Positions 15,818 to 25,026 of a stretch of DNA of 64,000 nucleotides are shown one piece after another. The position numbers were made by a program, and so were the translations under genes. The DNA comes from Erwinia persicina NBRC 102418 (GTDB lineage Bacteria; Pseudomonadota; Gammaproteobacteria; Enterobacterales; Enterobacteriaceae). The notes under the pieces are model-generated. The model saw nothing but the letters and a program-made list of their open reading frames with translations, had not been told where the DNA came from and did not search any database. The stretch is taken from the NCBI RefSeq assembly GCF_001571305.1, contig NZ_BCTN01000002.1, positions 186,001 to 250,000 of the forward strand. Direction: 5' to 3'. Numbering within the stretch: position 1 is the stretch's first letter; each line of letters starts with the position of its first letter.

Positions 15818-17605
15818 ATGGAAACCCGATCATTCCCGAAAAGTTGGGGTGCCGAATTTGTGGCTGCCGACACCGTGCGTTTTCGTCTCTGGGCCTCTGG
15901 CCAGAGCGAAGTCACCCTGCGACTTTCCGCGAAAGACATTGAGATGACGCCAACCGGCAACGGCTGGTTTGAAGTTGAGGTCGCTGGCGTCAAGCCCGGC
16001 GAGGAGTATCAGTACGTGCTTGCCGACGGCAAGACGGTTGCAGACCCCGCCTCCCGCGCGCAGCGTGATGATGTCGGCGGGCCGTCGCTGGTTATCGACC
16101 CTGCCCGCTATGCCTGGCAGAATACCGGCTGGGCAGGCCGTGCCTGGGAAGAAACGGTGGTATACGAGCTGCATATCGGCACCTTTACGCCGCAGGGGAC
16201 GTTCCGTGCCGCTATCGATAAACTGCCGCACCTCGCCGGACTGGGTATCACCATGATCGAGGTCTTACCCCTCGCCCAGTTTGGTGGCCGTCGCGGCTGG
16301 GGCTATGACGGCGTGCTGCTGTATGCCCCTCATGCCGCGTACGGTTCGCCGGAGGACTTTAAAGCCTTTGTCGACGCCGCGCACGGCTACGGTATCTCGG
16401 TGGTGCTGGACATTGTCCTGAACCATTTTGGCCCTGAGGGCAATTATCTGCCCCTGCTTTCTCCCGACTTTTTCCATCCGGAGCGGACAACGCCCTGGGG
16501 AGCCGCGATTGCCTGGGATGTGGATGCAGTGCGCCGCTACATCGTTGAGGCGCCGCTGTACTGGCTACAGGAATACAATCTGGACGGGCTGCGCTTCGAT
16601 GCCATTGACCAGATTGAGGACAGCCAGCAGCCGCACGTGCTGATCGAGATCGCGCAACGCATCCGGGCAGAGATACCGCAGCGCCCGATACATCTCACCA
16701 CCGAAGATTGTCGTAACGTGATCTTCCTGCACCCCCGCGATGCCGACGGCAGTGCCCCGCTGTTTACCGGCGAGTGGAACGACGACTTTCATAATGCGGT
16801 ACACGTGTTCGCCACCGGTGAGACACATGCCTATTATCAGGACTTCGCTGATCAGCCCGAAAAAGGCGTGGCCCGGGCGCTGACGGAAGGCTTTATCTAT
16901 CAGGGCCAGGTGTCTCCGCAGTCCGGCGAGGCGCGTGGCGTGGACAGCCGGGGGCAGCCGCCGGTGACCTTTGTCGATTTTATCCAGAACCACGATCAGG
17001 TCGGCAACCGGGCGCTGGGAGAAAGGCTGATCTCCCTGGCCGGGGCCGACCGCAGCAAAGTGATGCTCGCCATGCTGCTGCTGTCCCCGCACATTCCGCT
17101 GCTGTTTATGGGGGAAGAGTACGGTGAGACCCATCCTTTCCTGTTCTTCACCGACTTCCACGGCGACCTGGCCCGGGCGGTACGCGAAGGCCGGGCCAGG
17201 GAGTTTGCCGGCCACGCCGGGCATGAAGGTGAAAGCGTGCCCGACCCGAATGCGGAGCAAACCTTTATTGCCTCCAGGCTCGACTGGCACAAACCGGAAA
17301 CCCCGGAAGGTCAGGCGTGGATGGCACTGACCCGCCAGCTGCTGACGCTGCGTCAGCAGTATATTGTGCCGCTGCTGGCCCGCGCGGACGGCCATAGCGG
17401 AAACGTGGTGAAAACGGCACCCGGCTTCCTCGCCGTCAGCTGGACGTTCCCGCAGGGGACGCTGTCGATGGCGGTGAATATCGCTGCCACTCCGCAGCCG
17501 CTGCCCGATTTGCCCGGCGAGACGATCTTTGCCTGGCCGGATCGGGGCGGGGATCTGCCGCCGCATTCCATTCTTGTTCGCCTTCTACCGGGAGATGCAA
17601 CGTGA
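15818..17605 (+). CDS. treZ: Malto-oligosyltrehalose trehalohydrolase
   Basis: TreZ (GH13) releases trehalose from maltooligosyltrehalose in the cytoplasm, the second step of trehalose synthesis from glycogen or maltodextrin. The 595-residue product has an N-terminal beta-sandwich, the (beta/alpha)8 barrel and a C-terminal beta domain. Catalytic residues can be placed: nucleophile Asp261 in DGLRFDAID, acid Glu296 in LTTEDCRN, and Asp393 in FIQNHDQVGNR. The start ATG follows ACGAGGAGACCGA; an earlier ATG at 15776 lacks a ribosome site. It overlaps treY by four bases (GTGA), and glgX follows, so the three form one operon. Confidence 0.95.
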   Translation: METRSFPKSWGAEFVAADTVRFRLWASGQSEVTLRLSAKDIEMTPTGNGWFEVEVAGVKPGEEYQYVLADGKTVADPASRAQRDDVGGPSLVIDPARYAWQNTGWAGRAWEETVVYELHIGTFTPQGTFRAAIDKLPHLAGLGITMIEVLPLAQFGGRRGWGYDGVLLYAPHAAYGSPEDFKAFVDAAHGYGISVVLDIVLNHFGPEGNYLPLLSPDFFHPERTTPWGAAIAWDVDAVRRYIVEAPLYWLQEYNLDGLRFDAIDQIEDSQQPHVLIEIAQRIRAEIPQRPIHLTTEDCRNVIFLHPRDADGSAPLFTGEWNDDFHNAVHVFATGETHAYYQDFADQPEKGVARALTEGFIYQGQVSPQSGEARGVDSRGQPPVTFVDFIQNHDQVGNRALGERLISLAGADRSKVMLAMLLLSPHIPLLFMGEEYGETHPFLFFTDFHGDLARAVREGRAREFAGHAGHEGESVPDPNAEQTFIASRLDWHKPETPEGQAWMALTRQLLTLRQQYIVPLLARADGHSGNVVKTAPGFLAVSWTFPQGTLSMAVNIAATPQPLPDLPGETIFAWPDRGGDLPPHSILVRLLPGDAT

Positions 17606-20118
17606 CTATACCTGTCGCCACTTACCGTATTCAGTTTCGCAACGGCATGACCTTTGACCGGGCGGCGGCCCTGGTGCCGTACCTGCAGCAGTTGGGTATC
17701 TCGCATCTGTATGCCTCGCCAATCTTTACCGCCACCCACGGTTCCACGCACGGTTACGATGTGACCGACGCCAACGAGATTGAGCCGTCCATCGGCGGCC
17801 GGGCGGGCTTCGACCGCATGGTCAGCGCGCTGAAACAGGCGGGGATTGGCCTGATCCTCGATATTGTGCCCAACCACATGGCCGCCTCGCTGGAAAATGC
17901 CTGGTGGCATGACGTGGTTGAACACGGCGAAAAAAGCCGTTATGCCCGGCATTTTGATATCGACTGGTCGCGCCGTCTGACGCTGCCTTTCCTCGGTGAT
18001 GATTTTGAAACCGTGCTGGACAACGGGGATATTGCGGTTAAAGCCGACCCGGTGACGGGCAGGCCCGCCCTCGCCTGCTATGACGCCTTTTACCCGCTAA
18101 CGCCTGACAGCTGGCAGGGCCGCGAGGCGGACGTGCTGGCCATCACCGATAAAGCAGACATCATCGCGCTGCACCAGCAGCAGCCGTGGCGGCTGATGTG
18201 CTGGCGGGACGCCGCACAGGATCTCTCCTACCGGCGCTTCTTTGAAATCACCGGTCTGGTGGGGGTTCGCGTGGAAGACGAAGGGGTCTTCGAAGATACC
18301 CACCGTCTGATCCTTGAGCTGGTGCATTCCGGCGCGGTTGACGGCCTGCGGGTGGATCATGTCGACGGGCTGGCCGATCCACAGGGCTATCTTGACCGTC
18401 TGCGTCAGCAGGCCGGAGCGGACTGTTATATCACCGTGGAAAAAATCCTCGGCGAGGATGAACACCTGCCTGACGACTGGCCGGTCTCGGGCACCACGGG
18501 CTATGAATTTATGGCCGCGCTCTCCGATGCGCTGGTTGACGGCAGTCAGCTGGCTAACCTGCGTAAAATCTATAATGAGGTGGTCGATCGCCCGGTGAAT
18601 ATGACCGCCGAGCTGCGCGCTGCCAAGCTGCTGATGGCCGATAAGAACTTCGCCGGAGAGTTCTCCACCCTGCTCTCTCTCGCCGTCGATCTGGCCGGGA
18701 CTGAACGCGCCACGCCAGATGAAAATGCCCTGCGTCAGGCGCTGCGCGAACTGCTGGTTGCCTTTCCGGTGTACCGGACTTACGGTACGGCCAGCGGCAT
18801 GCCGGACGCCGATCGTCAAAGGCTGCACACCGTGGCCAGCAGAGTCAAAAGCAGCTCCAGCGCGCCCGATCCTGCGGCGCTGGATTTTCTTCTGCGTATC
18901 CTGACCGGCGAAGTCTCTGACGCATCCCGCCAGCAGGCCACAACGTTCCGTACCCGCTTCCAGCAGCTGACAGGGCCGCTGATGGCAAAATCCGTCGAAG
19001 ATACGCTGTTCTTCCGGCAGCACATGTCGCTGGCGCTGAATGAAGTGGGTGCTGAACCGCTGCCGCGTTTGTTCTCTCCGGCGCGTTTTCACCGGGAAAT
19101 GGCCACACGTCTGGATCGCCAGCCGGATGCGCTCTCCGGCACCACGACCCATGATACTAAGCGCGGAGAGGATGCCCGTGCGCGGCTGTATACGCTGTCG
19201 GAAGCGCCGGAACACTGGGCGGCCTGCGTAACGCGCTGGCGCGAGATGAATCAGGAAAAAGTGGCCCATCTGGATGATGGCCCGGCACCCCGCCCCGCCG
19301 TCGAGTGGATGCTCTATCAGGCGCTGGCCGGCGTCTGGCCCGCCACGCTGCAACCGGGGGACACGGCGGGTCTGGCCGCGCTGGAAGAACGCTTTCTCAC
19401 CTACGTGCAGAAGGCGCTGCGGGAGGCCAAACAGCGCACCAACTGGACCGCCGTGAACGACGATTATGAGAATGCGGTGCTCGACTATGCCGCTCACCTG
19501 CTCGCGCCGTCAAATCAGGCTTTTCTGCGTGACTTTACCGCCGCGCTTCAGCCATTTATTCGCGCCGGGCTGATCAACAGCCTGACCCAGACCGTGGTCA
19601 AGCTGACCGCGCCGGGCGTACCGGATATCTACCAGGGCAGTGAGACGCTGGACTTCAGCCTGATCGACCCCGATAACCGTCGTGAACCTGACTTTGCCGC
19701 GCTGCAACAGATGCTGGCAGAGCACCGGATCCCGCCCGATACCTCTGCGCCGCGCTGGCTGAACGGTCAGCTTAACCAGCATGTGATCGCCAGCCTGCTG
19801 CGTTTACGTCAGGCCCGCCCTCAGCTGTTTCGACGGGGAAATTACCTGCCGCTGCACGCGGAAGGCCAGGGCGAAGAGCACATCATCGCCTTTGCCCGCT
19901 GTGACAGCGCGGACGCGCTGATCGTGGTCGCTCCCCGTCTGATGCTCAGTCTCAGCGGGAAGCCGGCGACCGCTGGCGATGGCACAATCGCGCTGGATGC
20001 GCCTCTCGCCCGGCGTCGTTACCGTAATATTCTTAACGGGGAAGTCACTTTCCTGACGGACCACCTCAGCCTGCCGCCGGACAGTCAGGGCGTACCGCTG
20101 ATACTGGCCAGTGAATAA
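17602..20118 (+). CDS. treY: Maltooligosyl trehalose synthase
   Basis: TreY (GH13_26) converts the reducing-end alpha-1,4 bond of a maltooligosaccharide into the alpha,alpha-1,1 bond of trehalose. The 838-residue product begins TYRIQFRNGMTFDRAAALVPYL and carries the catalytic Asp252 in DGLRVDHVDGLADP, Glu280 in YITVEKILG, and the family block GTTTHDTKRGEDARAR. The C-terminal segment VTAPGVPDIYQGSE-type text (KLTAPGVPDIYQGSETLDF) is also diagnostic. The GTG start at 17602 overlaps the treZ stop (GTGA), so translation is coupled. Combined with TreZ and GlgX it makes an OtsAB-independent trehalose route, often linked to osmotic and desiccation stress. Confidence 0.95.
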   Translation: MTIPVATYRIQFRNGMTFDRAAALVPYLQQLGISHLYASPIFTATHGSTHGYDVTDANEIEPSIGGRAGFDRMVSALKQAGIGLILDIVPNHMAASLENAWWHDVVEHGEKSRYARHFDIDWSRRLTLPFLGDDFETVLDNGDIAVKADPVTGRPALACYDAFYPLTPDSWQGREADVLAITDKADIIALHQQQPWRLMCWRDAAQDLSYRRFFEITGLVGVRVEDEGVFEDTHRLILELVHSGAVDGLRVDHVDGLADPQGYLDRLRQQAGADCYITVEKILGEDEHLPDDWPVSGTTGYEFMAALSDALVDGSQLANLRKIYNEVVDRPVNMTAELRAAKLLMADKNFAGEFSTLLSLAVDLAGTERATPDENALRQALRELLVAFPVYRTYGTASGMPDADRQRLHTVASRVKSSSSAPDPAALDFLLRILTGEVSDASRQQATTFRTRFQQLTGPLMAKSVEDTLFFRQHMSLALNEVGAEPLPRLFSPARFHREMATRLDRQPDALSGTTTHDTKRGEDARARLYTLSEAPEHWAACVTRWREMNQEKVAHLDDGPAPRPAVEWMLYQALAGVWPATLQPGDTAGLAALEERFLTYVQKALREAKQRTNWTAVNDDYENAVLDYAAHLLAPSNQAFLRDFTAALQPFIRAGLINSLTQTVVKLTAPGVPDIYQGSETLDFSLIDPDNRREPDFAALQQMLAEHRIPPDTSAPRWLNGQLNQHVIASLLRLRQARPQLFRRGNYLPLHAEGQGEEHIIAFARCDSADALIVVAPRLMLSLSGKPATAGDGTIALDAPLARRRYRNILNGEVTFLTDHLSLPPDSQGVPLILASE

Positions 20119-20186
20119 TGATTTTGAACCATGGACGTCATGCCTTACCGCTGGCGAATCATTCTGCAACAGGATAAAAGAACACC

Positions 20187-22262
20187 ATGTCAGATAATCA
20201 ACCTTTTGCAATAGAACCGGGACTAAGCCACCAGCTGGGGGCCAACTTTGATGGTGAAGGGGTGAACTTTGCCCTGTTCACCGCGCACGCCGAGCGCGTG
20301 GAGCTGTGCCTGTACGATGAGAGCGGTACGCAGGAAATTGCCAGACTGACGCTGCCTGAGTACACCCATGAGGTGTGGCATGGCTATGTACCAGGCCTGC
20401 GGCCGGGGGCGCTGTACGGCTACCGGGTTTATGGCCCGTACGATCCGGAAAACGGACACCGGTTTAACCCGAACAAGCTGCTGATTGATCCCTATGCGCG
20501 CGAGCTGTCGGGCGACATCGAGTGGAACGAAGCCCACTTTGCCTATGACCTGTACGATGATGATAAAGATCTGACCTTTGATACGCGTGACAGCGCGCCG
20601 TTTACGCCCAAATGCCGCGTTATCGACCCGGATGAATTTCACTGGCATGATGAAAACCGCCCTGTCATCCCCTGGTCACACACGGTGATTTATGAAACCC
20701 ACCTGAAAGGGTTTACCCAGATGAATACGGCGGTGCCGGAGGCGCTGCGCGGTACCTATGAAGGCATGGGGCATCCGGCGTCCGTGGAGTATATAAAGAG
20801 CCTCGGCGTTACTTCGGTCGAACTGTTGCCCGTTCACTGGTTCCCGGACGATCAGCACCTGCTGGACAAAGGGTTGAAAAATTTCTGGGGGTACAACACC
20901 CTGGCCTTCTTCTCACCCGCGTCGCGCTATTTCGGCCCCAACGGTATTCAGGGGTTCCGTGATATGGTGCGCGCCTTCCACGATGCCGGGATCGAGGTGA
21001 TCCTTGATGTGGTTTACAACCACACCGCTGAGGGTAATGAGCTGGGTCCTACGCTCTCTTTTAAGGGCATCGATAACTTCTCTTATTACCGCACCCTGCC
21101 CGATCAGCACCGTTACTATATTAACGACACCGGCACCGGTAATACCGTCAACACCTCCCACCCGCGCGTACTGCAGATGGTGATGGACTCCCTGCGTTAC
21201 TGGGCGCAATCGATGCATATCGATGGTTTTCGCTTCGACCTGGGTACCATTCTCGGCCGTGAACCGGGCGGCTTCGATCCGCGCGGCGGCTTTTTTGACG
21301 CCATCATGCAGGATCCGGTGCTGTCCAAACTGAAACTGATCGGAGAACCCTGGGATATTGGTCCGGGCGGCTATCAGGTGGGCGCTTTCCCGCCGGGCTG
21401 GGCCGAGTGGAACGACAAGTATCGTGATACGGTGCGGGAATACTGGAAGGGAGACAACGTGTCGACCGAATTTGCCGCGCGCCTGCTGGGGTCGGGCGAT
21501 CTGTACGATCAGCGCGGCCGGCGGCCCTGGGAGAGCGTGAACTTTATTACCGCACATGACGGCTTTACGCTGAATGATCTGGTCTCTTACAACGAAAAGC
21601 ATAACGATGCCAACGCTGAGGACAATAACGACGGGCATAATGATAACCGGTCATATAACTATGGCGCGGAAGGCCCTACGGAGGATGAAGGCATTAATGC
21701 GGTGCGTGAACGTCAGAAACGTAATTTTCTCGCCACCCTGCTATTCTCTCACGGTACACCAATGCTGCTGGCCGGGGATGAGTTTGGCCGCAGCCAGGTC
21801 GGCAATAACAATGGTTACTGTCAGGATAACGGAATCTCGTGGATCCACTGGGACGCGGTGCCGGAAAGTGGTGAAGCGCTGCGCGAGTTTACCCGACAGG
21901 TGATTGCGCTGCGCGCTGCACAACCGCTGCTGCGCCGTGAAAGCTGGCGTGATGATATGGAGATCAAGTGGTTCAACGCAGGCGGTGGTTTTCAGCAGCC
22001 AGAGCAGTGGGATGAAGGGTCAACGCTCGGGGTCTATATTGGCCGGGCGGATCTGGCCGACCAGGAAGGGATATGGCATGACGTGCTGATGCTGTTTAAC
22101 CCGTATGAGGGCAATGTGCCCTTCCTGATCCCACAGTTTGGTGAAGGTGGCTGGGTGCTGGAACTCAGCACCTCAGACCGGGCTAAGCCCGGTAAAATCA
22201 TCACCAAAGAGAAGAACGTCGAACTGGAAGGGCGCAGCATTGCCCTGTACCGCAGGCCATAA
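20187..22262 (+). CDS. glgX: Glycogen debranching enzyme GlgX/TreX
   Basis: GlgX hydrolyses alpha-1,6 branches of glycogen, supplying linear maltodextrins for TreY and TreZ. The 691-residue product has the isoamylase N-domain (GANFDGEGVNFALFTAHAERVELCLYD) and GH13 barrel motifs VILDVVYNHTAEG, nucleophile Asp351 in HIDGFRFDLGT, Glu387 in LIGEPWD, and the third acid in NFITAHDGFTLNDL. The product ends LEGRSIALYRRP. It lies 68 bp after treY, in the same direction and probably the same transcript. In this position the gene is often called treX. A hairpin overlapping the osmB stop codon follows. Confidence 0.95.
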   Translation: MSDNQPFAIEPGLSHQLGANFDGEGVNFALFTAHAERVELCLYDESGTQEIARLTLPEYTHEVWHGYVPGLRPGALYGYRVYGPYDPENGHRFNPNKLLIDPYARELSGDIEWNEAHFAYDLYDDDKDLTFDTRDSAPFTPKCRVIDPDEFHWHDENRPVIPWSHTVIYETHLKGFTQMNTAVPEALRGTYEGMGHPASVEYIKSLGVTSVELLPVHWFPDDQHLLDKGLKNFWGYNTLAFFSPASRYFGPNGIQGFRDMVRAFHDAGIEVILDVVYNHTAEGNELGPTLSFKGIDNFSYYRTLPDQHRYYINDTGTGNTVNTSHPRVLQMVMDSLRYWAQSMHIDGFRFDLGTILGREPGGFDPRGGFFDAIMQDPVLSKLKLIGEPWDIGPGGYQVGAFPPGWAEWNDKYRDTVREYWKGDNVSTEFAARLLGSGDLYDQRGRRPWESVNFITAHDGFTLNDLVSYNEKHNDANAEDNNDGHNDNRSYNYGAEGPTEDEGINAVRERQKRNFLATLLFSHGTPMLLAGDEFGRSQVGNNNGYCQDNGISWIHWDAVPESGEALREFTRQVIALRAAQPLLRRESWRDDMEIKWFNAGGGFQQPEQWDEGSTLGVYIGRADLADQEGIWHDVLMLFNPYEGNVPFLIPQFGEGGWVLELSTSDRAKPGKIITKEKNVELEGRSIALYRRP

Positions 22263-22292
22263 CGCGTCAGTCGTTTCAATGCACAGGTCAGC

Positions 22293-22502
22293 TTAGCGGC
22301 TGACCTGATGCCCGATCACCCCGCCGATAGCCGCCCCACCCAGGGTACCCCAGGTACTGCCCCCGGTCAGAACAGCCCCGCCCACTGCGCCCACACCCGC
22401 ACCGATGGCCGTATTTCTGCCACGGTGAGACATGCCACAGGCCGTGACCGAAAGCGTAATCAGTAATACCATGGCTATTGTACCGCTGCGTTTTAAAAGC
22501 AT
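22293..22502 (-). CDS. osmB: Osmotically inducible lipoprotein OsmB
   Basis: The 69-residue product has a lipoprotein signal ending VTACGMS (Cys22) and then the glycine-zipper body RNTAIGAGVGAVGGAVLTGGS followed by TLGGAAIGGVIGHQV, nearly identical to E. coli OsmB. OsmB is an envelope lipoprotein induced by osmotic stress and stationary phase through RpoS and Rcs in E. coli; the same control is likely but not visible here. ATG 22502 is chosen since GGCGAGG precedes it; an earlier ATG at 22538 would add 12 residues. It converges on the trehalose operon, another osmotic-stress locus. Confidence 0.92.
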   Translation of the reverse strand: MLLKRSGTIAMVLLITLSVTACGMSHRGRNTAIGAGVGAVGGAVLTGGSTWGTLGGAAIGGVIGHQVSR

Positions 22503-22563
22503 CAAAAACCTCGCCACCATCATAGTGATGGAATGCAAAAAAGTGAGTCTTATTGGTTTTTTA

Positions 22564-22571
22564 CCCTTCCC
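22564..22571 (-). other. KOPS motif CCCTTCCC
   Basis: This is an exact reverse-orientation KOPS octamer on the right side of dif, pointing back toward dif. It lies in the intergenic region between osmB and the PTS gene. Confidence 0.5.
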
Positions 22572-22786
22572 CGGGTAACAACGGGCGTCCTTCGCAGCAG
22601 AATATAATCGTTGCCCCGCACATCCGGCAGGTAAATATTCTTATAAAATAGCGCTATTTTTTCAGGCCGCACCGTTCTGCTTTACGTGACGTCACAGCGC
22701 TGATGTTCACCAGCCCTGCCAGACGCAACAAAATGAAGCGTGTTTCACCTGGCTATCTTCGCTGTGAAACAGCTCACGCTCTGATA

Positions 22787-22800
22787 TGAAACCGGTTGCA
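22787..22800. promoter_or_regulatory. LacI-family operator, upstream copy
   Basis: TGAAACCGGTTGCA is a near-perfect dyad (TGAAACC/GGTTgCA) with the central CG typical of LacI/GalR-family operators. It lies 82 bp upstream of the PTS gene start. A second, similar site is at 22823-22836, 36 bp away centre to centre. Confidence 0.7.
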
Positions 22801-22822
22801 GAAATGGATCGCACTGATAGCA

Positions 22823-22836
22823 TGAAATCGGTTTCA
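22823..22836. promoter_or_regulatory. LacI-family operator, downstream copy
   Basis: TGAAATCGGTTTCA is a dyad with the central CG of LacI/GalR-family operators, 45 bp upstream of the PTS gene. The 36-bp centre distance to the first site suggests cooperative binding. No LacI-family gene is adjacent; only a decayed fragment occurs at 42138-42348. Confidence 0.72.
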
Positions 22837-22881
22837 CCCTCTGTTACATCTCTCTCTACCCATATAAAAAGGTCGAAATAA

Positions 22882-24774
22882 ATGGCAGTTATCAGGGATT
22901 ACAATAAGTTAGCAACTGATATACTTCACGAGGTCGGTGGCGAAAATAATATTAATACCTTCTCACGCTGCGCCACCCGCCTGCGGCTGGTGTTAAATGA
23001 AACACCGGATGGCGCGAAAGAAAAAGTACAGCGTCTGCCCGGCGTTATCGCCGTAGTGGAGAGCGGTGGCCAGTTTCAGGTGGTCATCGGTACGCACGTG
23101 GCCGACGTCTTTAATGCCCTCTCTTCCCTGATTGGCGAGCAGCACGGCGGCGGGCAGGCGAAACAGAAAACGCGCTGGCTGGATGCCGTGATTGGCACCA
23201 TGTCGGCGGTCTTTGCCCCGATTGTTTATATTCTGGCGGCAGCGGGGATCCTGCAGGGAATATTAATCGTCATCGCCCTGATTGATGCGGATATTAAAAC
23301 CACCGGCACCTTTGCCATCTTCAACTTTATGTCATGGACGCCCTTCGCTTTCCTGCCGGTATTTATCGCCATTACCGCCGCACGACACTTTAAATGCAAT
23401 CCGTTTATTGCCGTGCTCTGCTGCTGTGCCCTGATCAACCCTGAGTGGACCGCGATGGCAGGCCGCATCGCCGGGGGAGAAACCATCAGCTTCCTGTTTA
23501 TTCCGCTGGCAAAAACGGTCTATACCTCCTCGGTGCTGCCACCGCTGTTCCTCGTCTGGGCGCTGTCATGGCTTGAAAAGCGCGTTGAACGACGGCTGCC
23601 CGAGGTAGTCAGCGCGCTGTTTACGCCGCTGATTTGCTTTGTGATCATCGTACCGCTCACGCTTATCGTCATTGGCCCCATCACCACCTGGGCGGCGATG
23701 GGCGTGGCCAGCGGTTATAACGCGCTGTTCGCCTTTGCCCCGGCCGTGGCCGCCGCCGTGATTGGTGGGGTATGGCAGATCATTGTCATTTTTGGTGTTC
23801 ACTGGGGGATCACCCCGGTGATTATGGCCAACTTCGATACCCAGGGTTATGACTCTTTCCAGGCCTATCAGACCATTGCGGTGATCGGACAGATGGCTGC
23901 GGTGTTCGGGGTCTTCCTGAAAACGCGCAACAAAGCGCTCAAGGCGACCTCGCTGTCGGCAGGCGTGACCGCGATTTTCGGTATTACTGAACCGGCAATA
24001 TACGGAGTGACGCTGCGCTTTAAAAAGCCCTTTATCTGTGGCTGTATTGGCGGGGCGATCGGCGCGGTCGTCGCCAGCCTGTTTGGCTCACTTTACTATG
24101 CCTACGCCGCCCTGCCGGGCCTGTTCACCCTGGTCAATGCCATCAGCCCGGATGCGCCCATGTCGTTTATCGGTGAACTGGCAGGCAGTGCGACGGCCAT
24201 TATCCTGACCATTGTGATGGTACAGTTTGTGGGCTTCGACGATCCGGTGGCTGAAGAGACACTGGCCGAAACGACGACGTCCCCGGCTCCGGCTCCGGCC
24301 GCCGCCGTTCCGGCCCAGGCCCGCAGCCTGGAGCTGATGAGCCCGCTGCCGGGTACGGTAATGTCACTGGAAAGCGTTGCCGACGAAACGTTCGCAGGCA
24401 AACTGCTGGGCGACGGCATCGCCATTCGTCCCAGTGAAGGCCAGGTGGTGGCACCGTGCGACGCCGTGGTCGCCACGCTGATCGACTCTCACCATGCAAT
24501 TGGCTTACTCTGCGATAACGGCGCTGAGCTGCTGATCCACGTCGGGCTGAATACCGTTGCGCTGGAGGGCAGGCACTTCCGCCCGCTGGTGAAAGAAGGC
24601 GACAGAGTGACTGCCGGCACGCCGCTGCTGGCCTTCGACAGGGCTGAAATTGAAGCGGAGGGCTACGATCTGACCACGCCCGTCCTGGTGGTGAACAGCG
24701 ATGAATTCCGGCTAAAAAAACACCAGTCGCAGGGCGAAATAGAACCGCTGATGCCGCTGATGAGCCTTTCCTGA
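22882..24774 (+). CDS. PTS beta-glucoside-type permease, EIIBCA fusion
   Basis: This 630-residue enzyme II imports and phosphorylates a beta-glucoside-type sugar. Domain order is IIB (1-90, phosphorylation Cys30 in TFSRCATRLRL), membrane IIC (about 105-460, roughly ten segments, with the GITEPAIYG motif), an Ala/Pro linker (TTSPAPAPAAAV) and IIA (phosphorylation His553 in LLIHVGLNTV). It resembles BglF and related transporters such as AscF, but BglF residues alone do not reveal the sugar. AAGG precedes the ATG. No phospho-beta-glucosidase or antiterminator gene is nearby, so the hydrolase must be encoded elsewhere. Two LacI-type operators precede it and a terminator follows. Confidence 0.92.
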   Translation: MAVIRDYNKLATDILHEVGGENNINTFSRCATRLRLVLNETPDGAKEKVQRLPGVIAVVESGGQFQVVIGTHVADVFNALSSLIGEQHGGGQAKQKTRWLDAVIGTMSAVFAPIVYILAAAGILQGILIVIALIDADIKTTGTFAIFNFMSWTPFAFLPVFIAITAARHFKCNPFIAVLCCCALINPEWTAMAGRIAGGETISFLFIPLAKTVYTSSVLPPLFLVWALSWLEKRVERRLPEVVSALFTPLICFVIIVPLTLIVIGPITTWAAMGVASGYNALFAFAPAVAAAVIGGVWQIIVIFGVHWGITPVIMANFDTQGYDSFQAYQTIAVIGQMAAVFGVFLKTRNKALKATSLSAGVTAIFGITEPAIYGVTLRFKKPFICGCIGGAIGAVVASLFGSLYYAYAALPGLFTLVNAISPDAPMSFIGELAGSATAIILTIVMVQFVGFDDPVAEETLAETTTSPAPAPAAAVPAQARSLELMSPLPGTVMSLESVADETFAGKLLGDGIAIRPSEGQVVAPCDAVVATLIDSHHAIGLLCDNGAELLIHVGLNTVALEGRHFRPLVKEGDRVTAGTPLLAFDRAEIEAEGYDLTTPVLVVNSDEFRLKKHQSQGEIEPLMPLMSLS

Positions 24775-24782
24775 TGACCTCA

Positions 24783-24809
24783 CGGCAGAGCGCACCCGCT
24801 CTGCCGTTT
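24783..24809 (+). terminator. Intrinsic terminator after the PTS gene
   Basis: CGGCAGAGCG (24783-24792) pairs perfectly with CGCTCTGCCG (24797-24806) around a CACC loop, followed by TTTCCTG. The T-run is short, so efficiency is uncertain. Confidence 0.7.
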
Positions 24810-24909
24810 CCTGCCCCCTGCCGGACGCGTCGCGCACGCTTTCTGCTCATCCCCCTTTATTTTCTCTCACCCTCAGATTTACCATGATCGCGTAAAAGAA
24901 AATGCTTAT

Positions 24910-24928
24910 GATAATGATTACCATTGAA
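24910..24928. promoter_or_regulatory. Fur box upstream of fhuE
   Basis: GATAATGATTACCATTGAA matches the Fur consensus GATAATGATAATCATTATC at most positions (GATAATGAT perfect, then a weaker right half). It lies about 100 bp upstream of the TonB receptor start, so iron repression of that gene is expected. Confidence 0.8.
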
Positions 24929-25026
24929 CTTTAGCTGAGCCACCCTGTCACTCCGCGCTTCTCGCCGCCGGAGGACATGATAAAAACGGCCATGCTGCAT
25001 ACCCACCTTATTGAAGGGATTTTTTT

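Noticed and set aside
22284-22307. CAGGTCAGC/GCTGACCTG hairpin between glgX and osmB
   Set aside because: It overlaps the osmB stop codon and has no T-run on either strand, so it was not listed as a terminator.
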